NCBI GenBank assembly: GCA_964213345.1
Contig: CAXOVX010000055.1
Span: 1-64,000, forward strand
Length of the DNA: 64,000 nucleotides
Direction: 5' to 3'
Source: CAXOVX01 sp964213345
Lineage (GTDB): Bacteria > Pseudomonadota > Alphaproteobacteria > Rickettsiales > Midichloriaceae
Below are positions 48,707-58,038 of this stretch, in pieces; position 1 is the first letter of the stretch, and each line of letters starts with the position of its first letter. Both the position numbers and the translations under genes were made by a program. Under the pieces are notes generated by a model. The model worked only from the letters and a program-made list of their open reading frames with translations, did no database searches and had not been told where the DNA came from.

Positions 48707-49140
48707 AACCCGAAGTAAGGCTAAGGAATGAATAATATAATGCAATAAGATGGAGATATGATATCTGTTTAAAGGAGCCGATAAAGGGTAACAAAATAGG
48801 ATTCATATGGAAATAGATTTTACAGGAATATATTGTTATGTTGATGATTTTTGCAAAGGATTTATAGTTTAGTTGGAAATACATTTATAAAAGGCAAGGA
48901 CAAGGAAAGGAAAGGGGAGTGGGAAGTGCAATATGATCCTTAGTGAGATAGTGACTATAACTAAACTTACTCTATTAGGCTACCAAGAAAGTGAGTTTAG
49001 TTGTTTTATGTGTATGTAAAACACCGAAGAGATTTCGAAAATTTATTGTTGTATGATAGGTTTGTAGCCGTATTGAAGCGTATTTTGCCTATATTATGTT
49101 GCTTATTGCAATGCATTACTGGAGAGGTTACTGGTATCCA
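48707..49140 (+). mobile_element. IS982-family element, copy a3, truncated by IS200
   Basis: The left inverted repeat AACCCGAAGTAAGG and the first 430 bp match copy a1, including AAAGGAGCCGATAAAGGGTAAC and the VDDFCKGF frame. The match stops at GGTATCCAATTT, where an IS200-type end begins; the 3' half of IS982 is not found beyond that element. Confidence 0.8.
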
Positions 49141-49665
49141 ATTTATGTTTCTCTGTGGGATAGGGTTAATACCCTTGCCTTTAGGCGAACAGTTTAGTAC
49201 TATTTTTTTATTTTATGTTATACAGGAAAGGGTCTCACATCATATATGAATTAAAATATCATATTATCTGGTGTACTAAGTATAGGTACAGAGTATTGAC
49301 AGGGTTAAGTTAGGGAGCTTATTAGGGAAGGCTAATTACGTGGACATCAGTCTGGCTCATTAAGTTCCGCGTCGGTACCGCCTAATATGGGCATTTCGAA
49401 ATTGGTGCAGTATATTAAGGGTAAAAGTAGCCGTAAAGTGCTAATGGAATTTGAGCAATTAAAGAAAAAATATTGTGGACAACATATATGGGCTAAAGGA
49501 TATTTTGCAGTTACAGTTGGTAACCTAAATGAGCAGTAAGTTCAGGAGTGCATTGAAAACCAGGAAGCGTATCATAGAACGATAGTTTTGAGATTCCATC
49601 TCACTAATCTGCTTTGCAAGCGTTAACTCAAACTACCTGCTTTAGCGGGTAGTAGTTGACTGCGT
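49141..49665 (+). mobile_element. IS200/IS605-type element, copy c2, decayed
   Basis: Left end TTCTCTGTGGGATAGGG with the same foldback as copy c1. The TnpA frame is broken early, but PPNMGISKLVQYIKGKSS and GQHIWAKGYFAVTVGNLNE are intact, then QECIENQEAY. The right end probably holds the hairpin ACTACCTGCTTTAGCGGGTAGT at about 49632-49655 (arms ACTACC/GGTAGT). The HUH part is deleted here. Confidence 0.75.
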
Positions 49666-49682
49666 ACACAATTGAGCATGTC

Positions 49683-49812
49683 ATAATGCCAAGTCCAATT
49701 TTTAAATAAGCACTAGAAGCGCAATGGTAAGGGGGAGGGAGTGGAGTAAATACATGGTTGACCTAAATCCTGCAGCGCGATAGCGTGAGCGTTAAAAGGG
49801 GAATGGTTAAAT
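49683..49812 (+). repeat. MITE-like dispersed repeat, copy G
   Basis: TAATGCCAAGTCCAATTTTTAAATAAGCAC at the left and AAAAGGGGAATGGTTAA at the right; core CTAGAAGCGCAATGGTAAGGG and AATCCTGCAGCGCGATAGCG. It is in the same orientation as copy H, 63 bp away. Confidence 0.8.
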
Positions 49813-49875
49813 AAGTAGGTTGTGACTATTGTTGTTTTTCGTTATACTTGCCGTTATAACGTTGGTACAATGTGT

Positions 49876-50012
49876 ATAATACCAGGTCTCATTTTTTAAT
49901 GAGCACTAGGAGCGCGATGGTGGGGGCGAAGGAGTGTAGTAAATACTACATGACTGATCCTAAATCCTGCAGCGCGACAACGTAGGCGGTTAAAGAGGGG
50001 GATTGGTATAAC
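49876..50012 (+). repeat. MITE-like dispersed repeat, copy H
   Basis: One of the best preserved copies: ATAATACCAGGTCTCATTTTTTAATGAGC at the left, GGGGGATTGGTATAAC at the right, core CTAGGAGCGCGATGGTGGGGGCG and AATCCTGCAGCGCGACAACG. It ends 22 bp before hpf and so forms its upstream region. Confidence 0.85.
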
Positions 50013-50034
50013 AACATAAACGAGGGGTACGAGT

Positions 50035-50631
50035 ATGCAGGTTATTGTTTCAGGTAAGCACTTGAATGTGGGAGAGGCGTTGCGCTCATATGTTGAGGAG
50101 AATGTCAGAAAGCATATAAAGAAGTATTTTGAAAATGCTATACATGCTCATATTACGATATCGAAAGTGTCAAGTGATGCTCAGTGTTTTTGTACTAGAA
50201 TAATAATAAACGAAGGTACTGGCACTGGTATCGTAATCAAAAGTGATGCGGAAGAGTATGATGCGTATCGTAGCGTTGAGCAGGCTATCCATAAAATGGA
50301 AGGGCAATTGCGTCGCTACAAGAAACGTATCAAAAATCATAAAAAACATAAGTTAACACTGAATGCCGTAAAATATACTATTTCTCCCTTCACTAATGAG
50401 GAAACAGGGGAAGCTCAACAGGATAATTACGCTCCGACCATTGTAGCTGAACAACCTGTACAAGTAACAGTGATGAGTGTAAGTGATGCAGTAATGCAGA
50501 TGGATTTGCAGAATTTATCTGCTTATCTGTTTGTCAATGCAAACAATATGCATTTAAACTTGGTTTATTATCGTAGAGATGGAAATATAGCGTGGGTTGA
50601 TAGTGCAATAAAAGCAAATGGTTGCGAGTGA
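50035..50631 (+). CDS. hpf: Ribosome hibernation promoting factor, long form
   Basis: Binds the 30S decoding channel and promotes inactive 100S dimers in slow growth. The N-terminal S30AE domain (MQVIVSGKHLNVGEALRSYV, YEAHITISK-like HAHITISK) is joined by a linker of about 35 residues to the C-terminal dimerisation domain with VMQMDLQNLSAYLFVN and LVYYRRDGNIAWVD. The 198-residue length fits the long alphaproteobacterial form. GAGGGG lies before ATG 50035. MITE copy H is immediately upstream. Confidence 0.93.
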   Translation: MQVIVSGKHLNVGEALRSYVEENVRKHIKKYFENAIHAHITISKVSSDAQCFCTRIIINEGTGTGIVIKSDAEEYDAYRSVEQAIHKMEGQLRRYKKRIKNHKKHKLTLNAVKYTISPFTNEETGEAQQDNYAPTIVAEQPVQVTVMSVSDAVMQMDLQNLSAYLFVNANNMHLNLVYYRRDGNIAWVDSAIKANGCE

Positions 50632-50716
50632 GGTGTGCAGCGCTTATCATTCGCTAGGTTCCTTGTATATTACAAATGGGATGGTGACATTGATGGTGAA
50701 ATTATTTCTGTTACCT

Positions 50717-50744
50717 CTTGCATCAAGTGCAATTGCTCATATAT
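50717..50744 (+). promoter_or_regulatory. Candidate heat-shock (sigma-32-type) promoter of dnaK
   Basis: CTTGCA (50717-50722), a 13-bp gap, then CTCATATAT (50736-50744) resembles the RpoH consensus CTTGAA-N13-15-CCCATNT and lies about 48 bp before the dnaK ATG. Supported by position and partial match only. Confidence 0.4.
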
Positions 50745-50792
50745 CTCTCTCATGATAAATTATCTTTTGAACGATAAAGTAAGGGTATTGGT

Positions 50793-52742
50793 ATGAGCAG
50801 TAAAATCATTGGTATAGACTTAGGCACAACTAACTCCTGCATAGCAATTATGGAGGGAAAGACGCATAAGATCATTGAGAATGCTGAAGGTAATAGGACG
50901 ACTCCTTCTATAGTTGCTTTTACAAGTAGTAAAGAGCAATTGGTGGGACAGTCCGCAAAAAGGCAATCAGTGACTAATCCAATCAATACCATATTTGCTG
51001 TAAAAAGGTTAATGGGCAGGGCTTATAATGACCCTCAAATTCAGGAATTAAGATCTAAATCTCCTTATGAAATAGTAAAGGCTCCAAATGGTGATGCATG
51101 GGTCAAAGCTCAGGGCCATGAGTATGCTCCTAGCCAGATTAGTGCTATGATATTGCAAAAAATGAAGGAAACCGCAGAAAGTTATTTAGGAGAAAAAATT
51201 ACTAAAGCTGTAATCACAGTACCAGCTTATTTTAACGACTCGCAACGTCAAGCTACAAAAGATGCAGGAAGGATTGCAGGACTAGAGGTCTTGAGAATTA
51301 TAAATGAGCCCACAGCAGCAGCACTTGCGTATGGATTGGATAAAAAAGTTGGATCTCAAATCATAGCAGTATATGATTTAGGAGGCGGAACATTCGATGT
51401 TTCCATATTAGAGATAGGAGATGGAGTATTCGAAGTGAAGTCTACAAATGGTGATACTTTTTTGGGTGGAGAAGATTTTGATTCGCGTGTCTTACGGTAT
51501 TTATGTGATGAATTTAAGGCAAGTAAAGGTATTGATTTAACGAAAGATCCTTTAGCTTTGCAACGTTTGAAAGAGGCAGCTGAAAAAGCAAAAATTGAAT
51601 TATCAAGCACGTTAGAGACAGAAATCAATTTGCCTTATATCACAGCAGATGCAAGTGGCCCTCAACACCTGAACATAAGACTTTCAAGGGCAAAGTTAGA
51701 AAATTTGGTAGATGATTTAATACAGCGCACCATGGCGCCATGTCAAGCAGCCTTAAAAGACGCAGAAATCACAGCAGATAAAATTGATGAGGTAGTTTTA
51801 GTTGGTGGTATGACTAGAATGCCTAAGGTGATTCAAAAAGTTAAAGAATTCTTCAACAAAGAACCTCATAGGGGCGTAAACCCTGATGAAGTAGTCGCTG
51901 CAGGAGCTGCAATTCAGGGGGCTGTATTGAGTGGTGATGTTAGGGATATCGTACTTCTTGATGTCACTCCGCTTTCTATTGGTATTGAGACATTAGGGGG
52001 GGTATTTACACCATTGATTGAGCGGAATACAACCATCCCTAGCAAGAAAAGTCAGATTTTTTCAACCGCGGACGATAATCAAACGGCTGTTACGATTCGC
52101 GTATTTCAAGGCGAGCGCAAAATTGCACCAGAAAATAAGCTATTAGGCCAATTTAACTTGGAGGGTATACCACCAGCGCAACGCGGTTTGCCGCAGATCG
52201 AAGTGATGTTTGATGTAGATGCTAACGGCATACTTCATGTTTCTGCACGCGATAAGGCAACAGGTAAAGAACAGAAAATTACCATACAGTCTTCAGGTGG
52301 ATTAACTGAGGAAGAAATAAAGCATATGGTTAAAGAGGCTGAAGAAAATGTGGAATCAGACGATAGACGTAAAATATTGATAGAAGCTAAAAATTATGCT
52401 GACAGCACCATCTATTCTACAGAAAAAAGCCTTAAAGAATATGGAGATAAAGTTCCTGCTACGGAAAAAAGCAAAATAGAAGATGCTATTGCAGATCTGA
52501 AAAAAAGTATGGAAAGTGAAAACCCAGAGGAAATAAAATCCAAAACCGAAATTTTAATGCAATTAACCATGCACATAGGACAAGCTGTGTATGGCTCTCC
52601 CGGGGGAAATAACACAGAGCAAAGTGAACATACAAACGAAGAAGCAAGTAGTAGTAGAACTCGTGAAACTGCTAAAGATCAAGATGAGAAAGTCGTAGAT
52701 GCTGAATTCGAAGAGGTTAGGGAGGATAAAGATGTTAAATAA
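50793..52742 (+). CDS. dnaK: Chaperone DnaK (Hsp70)
   Basis: ATP-dependent protein-folding chaperone. GIDLGTTNSCIAIMEG at the start, VYDLGGGTFDVSILEIG near residue 195 and VVLVGGMTRMPKV near 335 are the three Hsp70 signatures. The substrate-binding domain and acidic, low-complexity tail ending EEVREDKDVK are present; 649 residues. dnaJ and grpE are not adjacent, although dnaK-dnaJ is common in Alphaproteobacteria. Confidence 0.97.
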   Translation: MSSKIIGIDLGTTNSCIAIMEGKTHKIIENAEGNRTTPSIVAFTSSKEQLVGQSAKRQSVTNPINTIFAVKRLMGRAYNDPQIQELRSKSPYEIVKAPNGDAWVKAQGHEYAPSQISAMILQKMKETAESYLGEKITKAVITVPAYFNDSQRQATKDAGRIAGLEVLRIINEPTAAALAYGLDKKVGSQIIAVYDLGGGTFDVSILEIGDGVFEVKSTNGDTFLGGEDFDSRVLRYLCDEFKASKGIDLTKDPLALQRLKEAAEKAKIELSSTLETEINLPYITADASGPQHLNIRLSRAKLENLVDDLIQRTMAPCQAALKDAEITADKIDEVVLVGGMTRMPKVIQKVKEFFNKEPHRGVNPDEVVAAGAAIQGAVLSGDVRDIVLLDVTPLSIGIETLGGVFTPLIERNTTIPSKKSQIFSTADDNQTAVTIRVFQGERKIAPENKLLGQFNLEGIPPAQRGLPQIEVMFDVDANGILHVSARDKATGKEQKITIQSSGGLTEEEIKHMVKEAEENVESDDRRKILIEAKNYADSTIYSTEKSLKEYGDKVPATEKSKIEDAIADLKKSMESENPEEIKSKTEILMQLTMHIGQAVYGSPGGNNTEQSEHTNEEASSSRTRETAKDQDEKVVDAEFEEVREDKDVK

Positions 52743-53132
52743 CAATTCCCGCGATACGGTAGTTGGTATCTAAATTCTCACCTTTTTAAGAAGGGAACAA
52801 AATAAATAAGTGAAAGGAAAAGTGAATGTGAGAAAAAATAGCAGTTGCAGTCAAAGCTTATTTAGCTAATGGGGTATCTGAAGAACGTGTTATAGTCAAA
52901 TAAAGAGTAGTAGTAATGATGATCAAAATATTACATAAATATGAAGATTTTCATTTACAGTTACTAAGGTAAAGATGATGGGTGGCTACACAGCAAAGAT
53001 TTTAGAGAGATAGCACTGGAGCTGGCTATAGAAGGAGTGTGTAGAAAGTATGAAGAAAAGGAGGGGTGATACGAGTCAAAGAAGAAGGGTAATAAGCCAA
53101 CTAAAGTGGGTTATGATTGGGTTAGAGCGGAA
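52743..53132. other. Non-coding spacer after dnaK with probable relics
   Basis: No gene is supported. Short open stretches (for example KIAVAVKAYLANGVSEERVIVK at about 52835-52900) end quickly and look like degraded coding sequence of unknown origin. No terminator hairpin with a T tract is obvious right after dnaK. Confidence 0.35.
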
Positions 53133-53262
53133 TTTTATGTCTCCCTGTGGGATAGGGTTAATACCCTTGCCTTTAGGCGAATACTTTAGTACTATTCTTT
53201 TATTTTATGTCATACAGGAAAGGGGCTCAATCCTATCCCACAGAGAAGCATAAATTTCATCT
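53133..53262 (+). mobile_element. IS200/IS605-type left-end fragment, copy c3
   Basis: TTTATGTCTCCCTGTGGGATAGGG with the foldback GGGTTAATACCC and TTGCCTTTAGGCGA matches copies c1 and c2 up to TACAGGAAAGGGG. It is then closed by CCTATCCCACAGAGAAGCATAAA, an inverted copy of its own start. The result is a solo end forming a large palindrome, with no transposase. Confidence 0.7.
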
Positions 53263-53302
53263 CAGTACTCATTTTTACGTAATAACATAAGCTTGAACAA
53301 CT

Positions 53303-55306
53303 CTAATTCATATGTCTTCTGTTTATAGTAGCTTCGAGTGCATCAAGTTCTCGCTTTATCTGTACAGTGCGCAAAATATCTGCAACTTCATTATAGCCTT
53401 CCTGTAACGCAATTTGCACAGGGGTTTGCTTGCTATGATTGGCAATAGTCAAATTGGCACCTCTCAGTAACAATATTGATACCATTTTTATATCACGATT
53501 TTGCACTGCCATTATCAAAGGTGTATTCATTGCATCATCAATATCACTAATGGTATTAATGTTTGCCCCTTTATCTAGTGCGTACTGAGTGCCGATGGTG
53601 GAGCCTAACTTTACAAAATCAACTAATGCCTTATTCAAATCTGTGTAGTAAGACACAATATCTGTCACTATACTATTAAAAATTTTAGTAATATAGTAGC
53701 ATGGTCGATAACCGTATTTGTCTTTAGCCATAATGTTAGCATTAGCACTTAGCAATACTTTTAACATGCAAAAGTTGTTGTTCATGGCAGCTATATGAAG
53801 TGGAGTTTTCCCGTCAAGCGTTGTTTTGTTTACGTTTACACCTCGCATCACAAGGTACCGTACTATACGCAGCTTATTATGATGTATTGCATACATCAAA
53901 GGTGTATATCCAGTGCTTACTTCCCAAACATCTATCTCTGCTCCCCTTTCTAGTAAGGCTTTAACAGCAGACAGATTATCGTTTATAATTGCGCCAAAAA
54001 GTAACGTTGAATATTCTTTCTGATAGAAAACTTTAGGCAAATGCTGGTTATCACCACCGTAGTTTTTTTTATTAATAGCTGGAGGAAGGACATTTTTCCT
54101 ATAATCATAGACTGGCCTATGCCGGATTTGAAGTTGCGGATCGATCTGAGATATTTCATTTTCTTCTGGTAAAGTAAATTCTGGCAAAATTTTCTTTGGA
54201 GTTATTTTGTTGGTTATTTGCGGTATTTTTCCGGTATTCAAGTCTTCTTGTACTACATATTTAGACCGTTCCACACTACTTCTTTGTAACAAAGAATTTT
54301 CTTTAGAGTTTTTTTCTTCTTTTTTCGTGACAGCAGATGATTTTTTTGCAGTAATTGCGGAAAAAGGAGTATTTTCTCCATTAATTTGCACTTTCTTATT
54401 TTGTTGTACAATTTTCGGTTTGATGGTCTTATTCTGTGTTGAACTTTTACTTATCGTTGTATTGACTTCTCCGTTACCTAACTTTACTTCTTGAGGTTTG
54501 CTTTCTTGGCTTACATCCTGATTTTTGCCATTATCAGCTATTTTTGCTGTCTCTGCATCCGCTCTCTTTTCCAAATCTAGTGTATTCTTATCTGTTTTTA
54601 CCGCATTAGTGATAATATCGTTTTGTAGTACTACAGATGGTAAATTTATGTTTGCTTCTTTACCCACTGATTGGTGCGGTGTAGGGCTTAAGTTGAAAGT
54701 AGGAGGTGGCATTAGCAGAAGTGAGGAGGGGATCTGAGCGTCAGACTGTGATTGCGGAAGTTCTGGCTTTAATGTATCTTGAATTTTTACATCGTTTGTT
54801 GCATTACTATTGACAGTTGCAATATCTGATAGCCTAATTGCTCTATTCGAATCTTCCTTGAGTAGCGATTTTAGATTTTTATCGCCCTCTGCAAAAACGT
54901 GAGACTCTTCTTTGCTTACTGTTGATATATTTTTTTCGTTCTCGGCAGGGCTGGGAGTAAATTGCGATATTTGTGGCAGAGATATTTGTGGTAGAGATAG
55001 AGGTGGCGTGAAACTTGCTGTAGCACCACTTTCCTCCTCCTCTTGTGGACTAATAGGAGCTGCTGGTAGCTGTGTAGTTGGGGGAGAAAGCGCATCAATA
55101 AACTCATCACTTCTCCTAGCGCTATTTTCGTCGTATTTTTGGGTTATGCTTTTATCAGTCAAGTTGGCGGCAGCAACTTCAGACGTACAAACACCTACTA
55201 GACATAATGCAAATATAGAAATTAATATATTTATAATATTATTTTCACTTTTACTTATAGCTTTAACTTTGTAGATTGAATTCAATTTTAAATCAGGCTT
55301 TCTCAT
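53303..55306 (-). CDS. Exported ankyrin-repeat protein with long disordered linker
   Basis: A 667-residue protein. The N-terminus has basic residues then a hydrophobic stretch IINILISIFALCLVGVC (about 25-41) and a likely signal-peptidase site near EVAAA-NL. Residues about 50-430 are low in hydrophobics and rich in Ser, Thr, Pro, Lys and Gln (disordered). Residues about 435-650 hold ankyrin repeats with clear cores GYTPLMYAIHHNKLRIVRYL, GKTPLHIAAMNNN and NTPLIMAVQNRDIKMVSILL. Sec signal plus C-terminal ankyrins recalls Rickettsia RARP-1, a TolC-dependent effector; that role here is inference. It overlaps the 3' end of the popZ-like gene by 14 bp. Confidence 0.85.
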   Translation of the reverse strand: MRKPDLKLNSIYKVKAISKSENNIINILISIFALCLVGVCTSEVAAANLTDKSITQKYDENSARRSDEFIDALSPPTTQLPAAPISPQEEEESGATASFTPPLSLPQISLPQISQFTPSPAENEKNISTVSKEESHVFAEGDKNLKSLLKEDSNRAIRLSDIATVNSNATNDVKIQDTLKPELPQSQSDAQIPSSLLLMPPPTFNLSPTPHQSVGKEANINLPSVVLQNDIITNAVKTDKNTLDLEKRADAETAKIADNGKNQDVSQESKPQEVKLGNGEVNTTISKSSTQNKTIKPKIVQQNKKVQINGENTPFSAITAKKSSAVTKKEEKNSKENSLLQRSSVERSKYVVQEDLNTGKIPQITNKITPKKILPEFTLPEENEISQIDPQLQIRHRPVYDYRKNVLPPAINKKNYGGDNQHLPKVFYQKEYSTLLFGAIINDNLSAVKALLERGAEIDVWEVSTGYTPLMYAIHHNKLRIVRYLVMRGVNVNKTTLDGKTPLHIAAMNNNFCMLKVLLSANANIMAKDKYGYRPCYYITKIFNSIVTDIVSYYTDLNKALVDFVKLGSTIGTQYALDKGANINTISDIDDAMNTPLIMAVQNRDIKMVSILLLRGANLTIANHSKQTPVQIALQEGYNEVADILRTVQIKRELDALEATINRRHMN

Positions 55307-55622
55307 TGCGTGTGTAGTACTGACGAATGATTTTTTGTATTTCTTTTTCTACCACTTCTCTTACTATAGTAGGTAAATTTGCGTTTAGCCAATATTTCAA
55401 TTCCTTTTCTAATATATTTTTTACGACTCCTTCCACCACAGTTTCTGTGCTGCTTAGATTGATTGACGCATTATCAAAAATGCTGTTTAACGTCTCAGTT
55501 TTGCCAGTGGGTACTACATTACTCAGCTCCAAAATATCCGAATTAACCTTTTCAAAAATATTTCCTGCAATAAGTTCACGTATGCTATTCAAACTCTCGT
55601 TTACTTGCTTGGTAGAAACCAT
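55293..55622 (-). CDS. PopZ-like DUF2497 polar organiser protein
   Basis: In Caulobacter PopZ forms a polar matrix that tethers the chromosome origin. The C-terminal part here, VVKNILEKELKYWLNANLPT and IVREVVEKEIQKIIRQY, matches the DUF2497/PopZ pattern (xLKxWLDxNLPxxVExxVxxEIxRI). The 109-residue protein is shorter than Caulobacter PopZ (177), and the proline-rich spacer is largely absent. In many Alphaproteobacteria this gene lies between tolC and valS; here it overlaps an ankyrin-protein gene instead. An older start cannot be excluded. Confidence 0.75.
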   Translation of the reverse strand: MVSTKQVNESLNSIRELIAGNIFEKVNSDILELSNVVPTGKTETLNSIFDNASINLSSTETVVEGVVKNILEKELKYWLNANLPTIVREVVEKEIQKIIRQYYTRNEKA

Positions 55623-55810
55623 AATACACCGATGTTTGCATCTCTATGCACTAATTGTAGCATGATTACAAATTCGCCACAAGGTAATTGCACTGTAAAA
55701 TGATACTTACTTCATTCACGTAAGCGTACCCCATCTATCAGAGAAGCAAGGGGACTTATTGGGCAAAATTTGATAATATGCAAGAGTGAGCGTTGTATAT
55801 GGAAAGATTT

Positions 55811-55943
55811 ATAATAATTTCCCTTTTTAACGTCTACGTTGTCGCGTTGCAGAATTCGGGTTCAGTCATGTAGCATTGCTACACGCTCCTTCGCCCTTAC
55901 CATTGGACTCCCGGTGCTCATTTTAAAATGGAAATTGGTATTA
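55811..55943 (-). repeat. MITE-like dispersed repeat, copy I
   Basis: Ends ATAATAATTTCCCTTTTTAACG and GGAAATTGGTATTA; core CGTTGTCGCGTTGCAG, TTCAGTCATGTAG and CCCTTACCATTGGACTCC. It is well preserved. Spacer 55623-55810 before it has no gene. Confidence 0.8.
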
Positions 55944-56088
55944 CTTGGTTATATGTGATGGAAGATGCATTTCACGAAACATGAGAATATGAAATAATGA
56001 TAAAATCTAGTATAATCAAATGGCTTGTTGCACTAATTGATACATAGCAGTATTATCGTTTTTAATATCTATACAATGGCATATTATT

Positions 56089-56655
56089 ATGAATGTAAAA
56101 ATACAAGAGACGCCTGATCCACACACACTAAAGTTTGTATTAAATAAGGAAATTTTAGAGCAACACGTAACATATCTCTTCCAGACTGAGCAGGAGAGTA
56201 AAGTGTCTCCTTTGGCCCAAGAAATTTTCAAATTGACAGGTATAAAAAGTATATTACTTGGTAGCAATTTTGTATCTATAACCAAAAATCATGATGTTGG
56301 GTGGGATAAATTGCAAAGCAGGCTCAGTAATATTGTTGTTGAATATGTTTCCTCTGAGCAGGAAATGATAATAGATTATAACTTTTACTCTGATCAAGAT
56401 AATGATGATAGTAAAAATCTTGATGATGAGATTGTAAAACAAATTATAGAATTAATCGACACAATGGTCAGACCTACTGTTGCTGAAGATGGTGGAGATA
56501 TAAAGTTCGCTAGCTTTAAAGATGGTGTAGTGTACTTAACGCTACACGGAGCTTGTTCAGGTTGCCCTGGCGCTACCTTCACATTAAAAGTTTGGATAGA
56601 AAATATGCTAAAACGTTATATTCCAGAAGTAATAGAAGTTAGACAGGTGGAATAA
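56089..56655 (+). CDS. NifU/Nfu-type Fe-S cluster scaffold
   Basis: Carries or transfers Fe-S clusters. The N-terminal Nfu domain starts MNVKIQETPDPHTLKFVLNK, and the C-terminal NifU domain has MVRPTVAEDGGDIKFASF and the cluster-binding CSGCPGA (C-x2-C near residue 158). The 188-residue two-domain form is the alphaproteobacterial and mitochondrial NFU1 type. It stands alone. Confidence 0.93.
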   Translation: MNVKIQETPDPHTLKFVLNKEILEQHVTYLFQTEQESKVSPLAQEIFKLTGIKSILLGSNFVSITKNHDVGWDKLQSRLSNIVVEYVSSEQEMIIDYNFYSDQDNDDSKNLDDEIVKQIIELIDTMVRPTVAEDGGDIKFASFKDGVVYLTLHGACSGCPGATFTLKVWIENMLKRYIPEVIEVRQVE

Positions 56656-57054
56656 GATGTTTAGTTCCATCAAGAAGTAACGTGGAGTGTAAGGGATTCT
56701 GGAGATTTTTCCCAGTGTTCTTGAATGAAAATTATTGCCGGGCGTTTTCCCTTCAGTGCCTTGAGGCGCTTTGCAAAGTTATATGCCATCAGATAAGAAT
56801 GCAGATGTACTCTTGAGCTATGCATTTGTAGGAGACGTTGCAGTGTGAATGTATGTAGTAAATAGTAATGTAAGGAGAAGGATTTTATAACGGTAGTACA
56901 GCTGTATTAGGCAAAGCTTGAATTCTAAATGCAACATCTATACCTTATCGCTGAATGTTATTGACTACAAGAAAGAAAATTGTTATCCATGTGAAGTCAT
57001 TCTTATGTATTGATTATAAAAGTTTATATTTTATTCATAGTTATAGGTTAACAA
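56656..57054. other. Non-coding spacer nifU-rpsT
   Basis: About 400 bp with no supported gene. The block GTTGCAGTGTGAATGTATGTAGTA (56834-56857) resembles GTTGCAAGATGAATGTATGTAGTA near 43.98 kb, upstream of the IS5-type fragment, so a remnant of that element may be here too. Confidence 0.4.
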
Positions 57055-57330
57055 ATGGCTAATCATGAATCTGCTGTTAAAGCTCATAGGCAATCTAAAA
57101 AACGTGCTCTTCGAAATCGTAATATTAAGAGCAAGGTCAAGACGTTTATTTCCAAGGTAGAAGATTTGGTAAAACGGCAGAATTTAGACATCGCGCTGCC
57201 AGCGTTTCGTGCGGCAGAGTCTGAGATTATGAAAAGCGTAACTAAAGGTATTTTAAAGCTCAATACAGCTTCACGCAAGGTAAGTAGATTGGCAAAAAAA
57301 ATTAAAGTCTTAGAAAGTGCTAATTTGTAA
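57055..57330 (+). CDS. rpsT: 30S ribosomal protein S20
   Basis: Small basic all-helical protein bound to 16S rRNA. MANHESAVKAHRQSKKRALRNR and the closing KLNTASRKVSRLAKKI are the conserved ends. 91 residues. In many Alphaproteobacteria rpsT lies next to dnaA; here no dnaA follows and the 337-bp spacer to rpmF shows nothing. Confidence 0.95.
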   Translation: MANHESAVKAHRQSKKRALRNRNIKSKVKTFISKVEDLVKRQNLDIALPAFRAAESEIMKSVTKGILKLNTASRKVSRLAKKIKVLESANL

Positions 57331-57667
57331 TAGAAAACTTACTTAATTCTGTTGTGGGTTTGTTTTATAGATTACGAGAAGGGGTAGTGATGGATGGAGT
57401 ATATTTTTGGAAATTTGTAGTTTAAAATTTGGATGCAACGAATCAAAGTGCGTTCATACATTGCTCAAAGGTTTCTTTTGTACTTGGTTCTGTAGATTTT
57501 TCTACACATGGAAGTTTCTATCCAAAAATGCTAGATTTTTTACATGCACTATATTATAAGGTAGTATCAAGTCTCGTTTTGAATTATTTCTAAAATACAA
57601 TAATGTGATAATGAAATGAGAATTTTGCGTTAGCTAGCATACTAATTATCGAGGAGTAACAAATACA

Positions 57668-57889
57668 ATGGCAGTTCCTAAAAGAAAGACATCTCCCTCT
57701 AAACGCAATAAAAGAAGATCGCATCATGCCCTGAAAGGGGTAAATGTGGTATTTGACGCGAAGACAGGAGAACCCAAGTTGCCGCATCATGTTTCTTTAA
57801 AGGATGGGCGTTATAATGGCAAGATAGTATTAAAGATAAAAGATCGGAAGAACAACATCCAATCTGCTGAAGATGTTGGTACGAGTTAA
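57668..57889 (+). CDS. rpmF: 50S ribosomal protein L32
   Basis: MAVPKRKTSPSKRNKRRSHH at the start is diagnostic, followed by LPHHVSLKDGRYNGK. GAGGAG lies upstream of the ATG. The 73 residues include a somewhat extended tail. plsX, the usual next gene, is absent; a degenerate MITE copy follows at once. Confidence 0.95.
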   Translation: MAVPKRKTSPSKRNKRRSHHALKGVNVVFDAKTGEPKLPHHVSLKDGRYNGKIVLKIKDRKNNIQSAEDVGTS

Positions 57890-57890
57890 G

Positions 57891-58038
57891 GGATACTATT
57901 TTCAGTTTAAAAATGAGCACAAGGAATGTGAGGGAGAGTGGGGGAGTGTATAAAAAATATGTCCATCATGACCAGATTCGAATTCCACCGCGCAGTAAAG
58001 TGATTCGTTTTTAAAGTAAAAATAAGAGTATTTGGTAC
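57891..58038 (+). repeat. MITE-like dispersed repeat, copy J, degenerate
   Basis: Opens GGATACTATTTTCAGTTTAAAAATGAGCAC and keeps GGGGGAGTGTA and CATCATGACC; the right end is close to GTATTTGGTAC. It is the most diverged copy and directly touches the rpmF stop region. The block GATTCGAGCACTGG follows it at about 58094. Sequence 58039-58377 has no supported gene. Confidence 0.5.
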
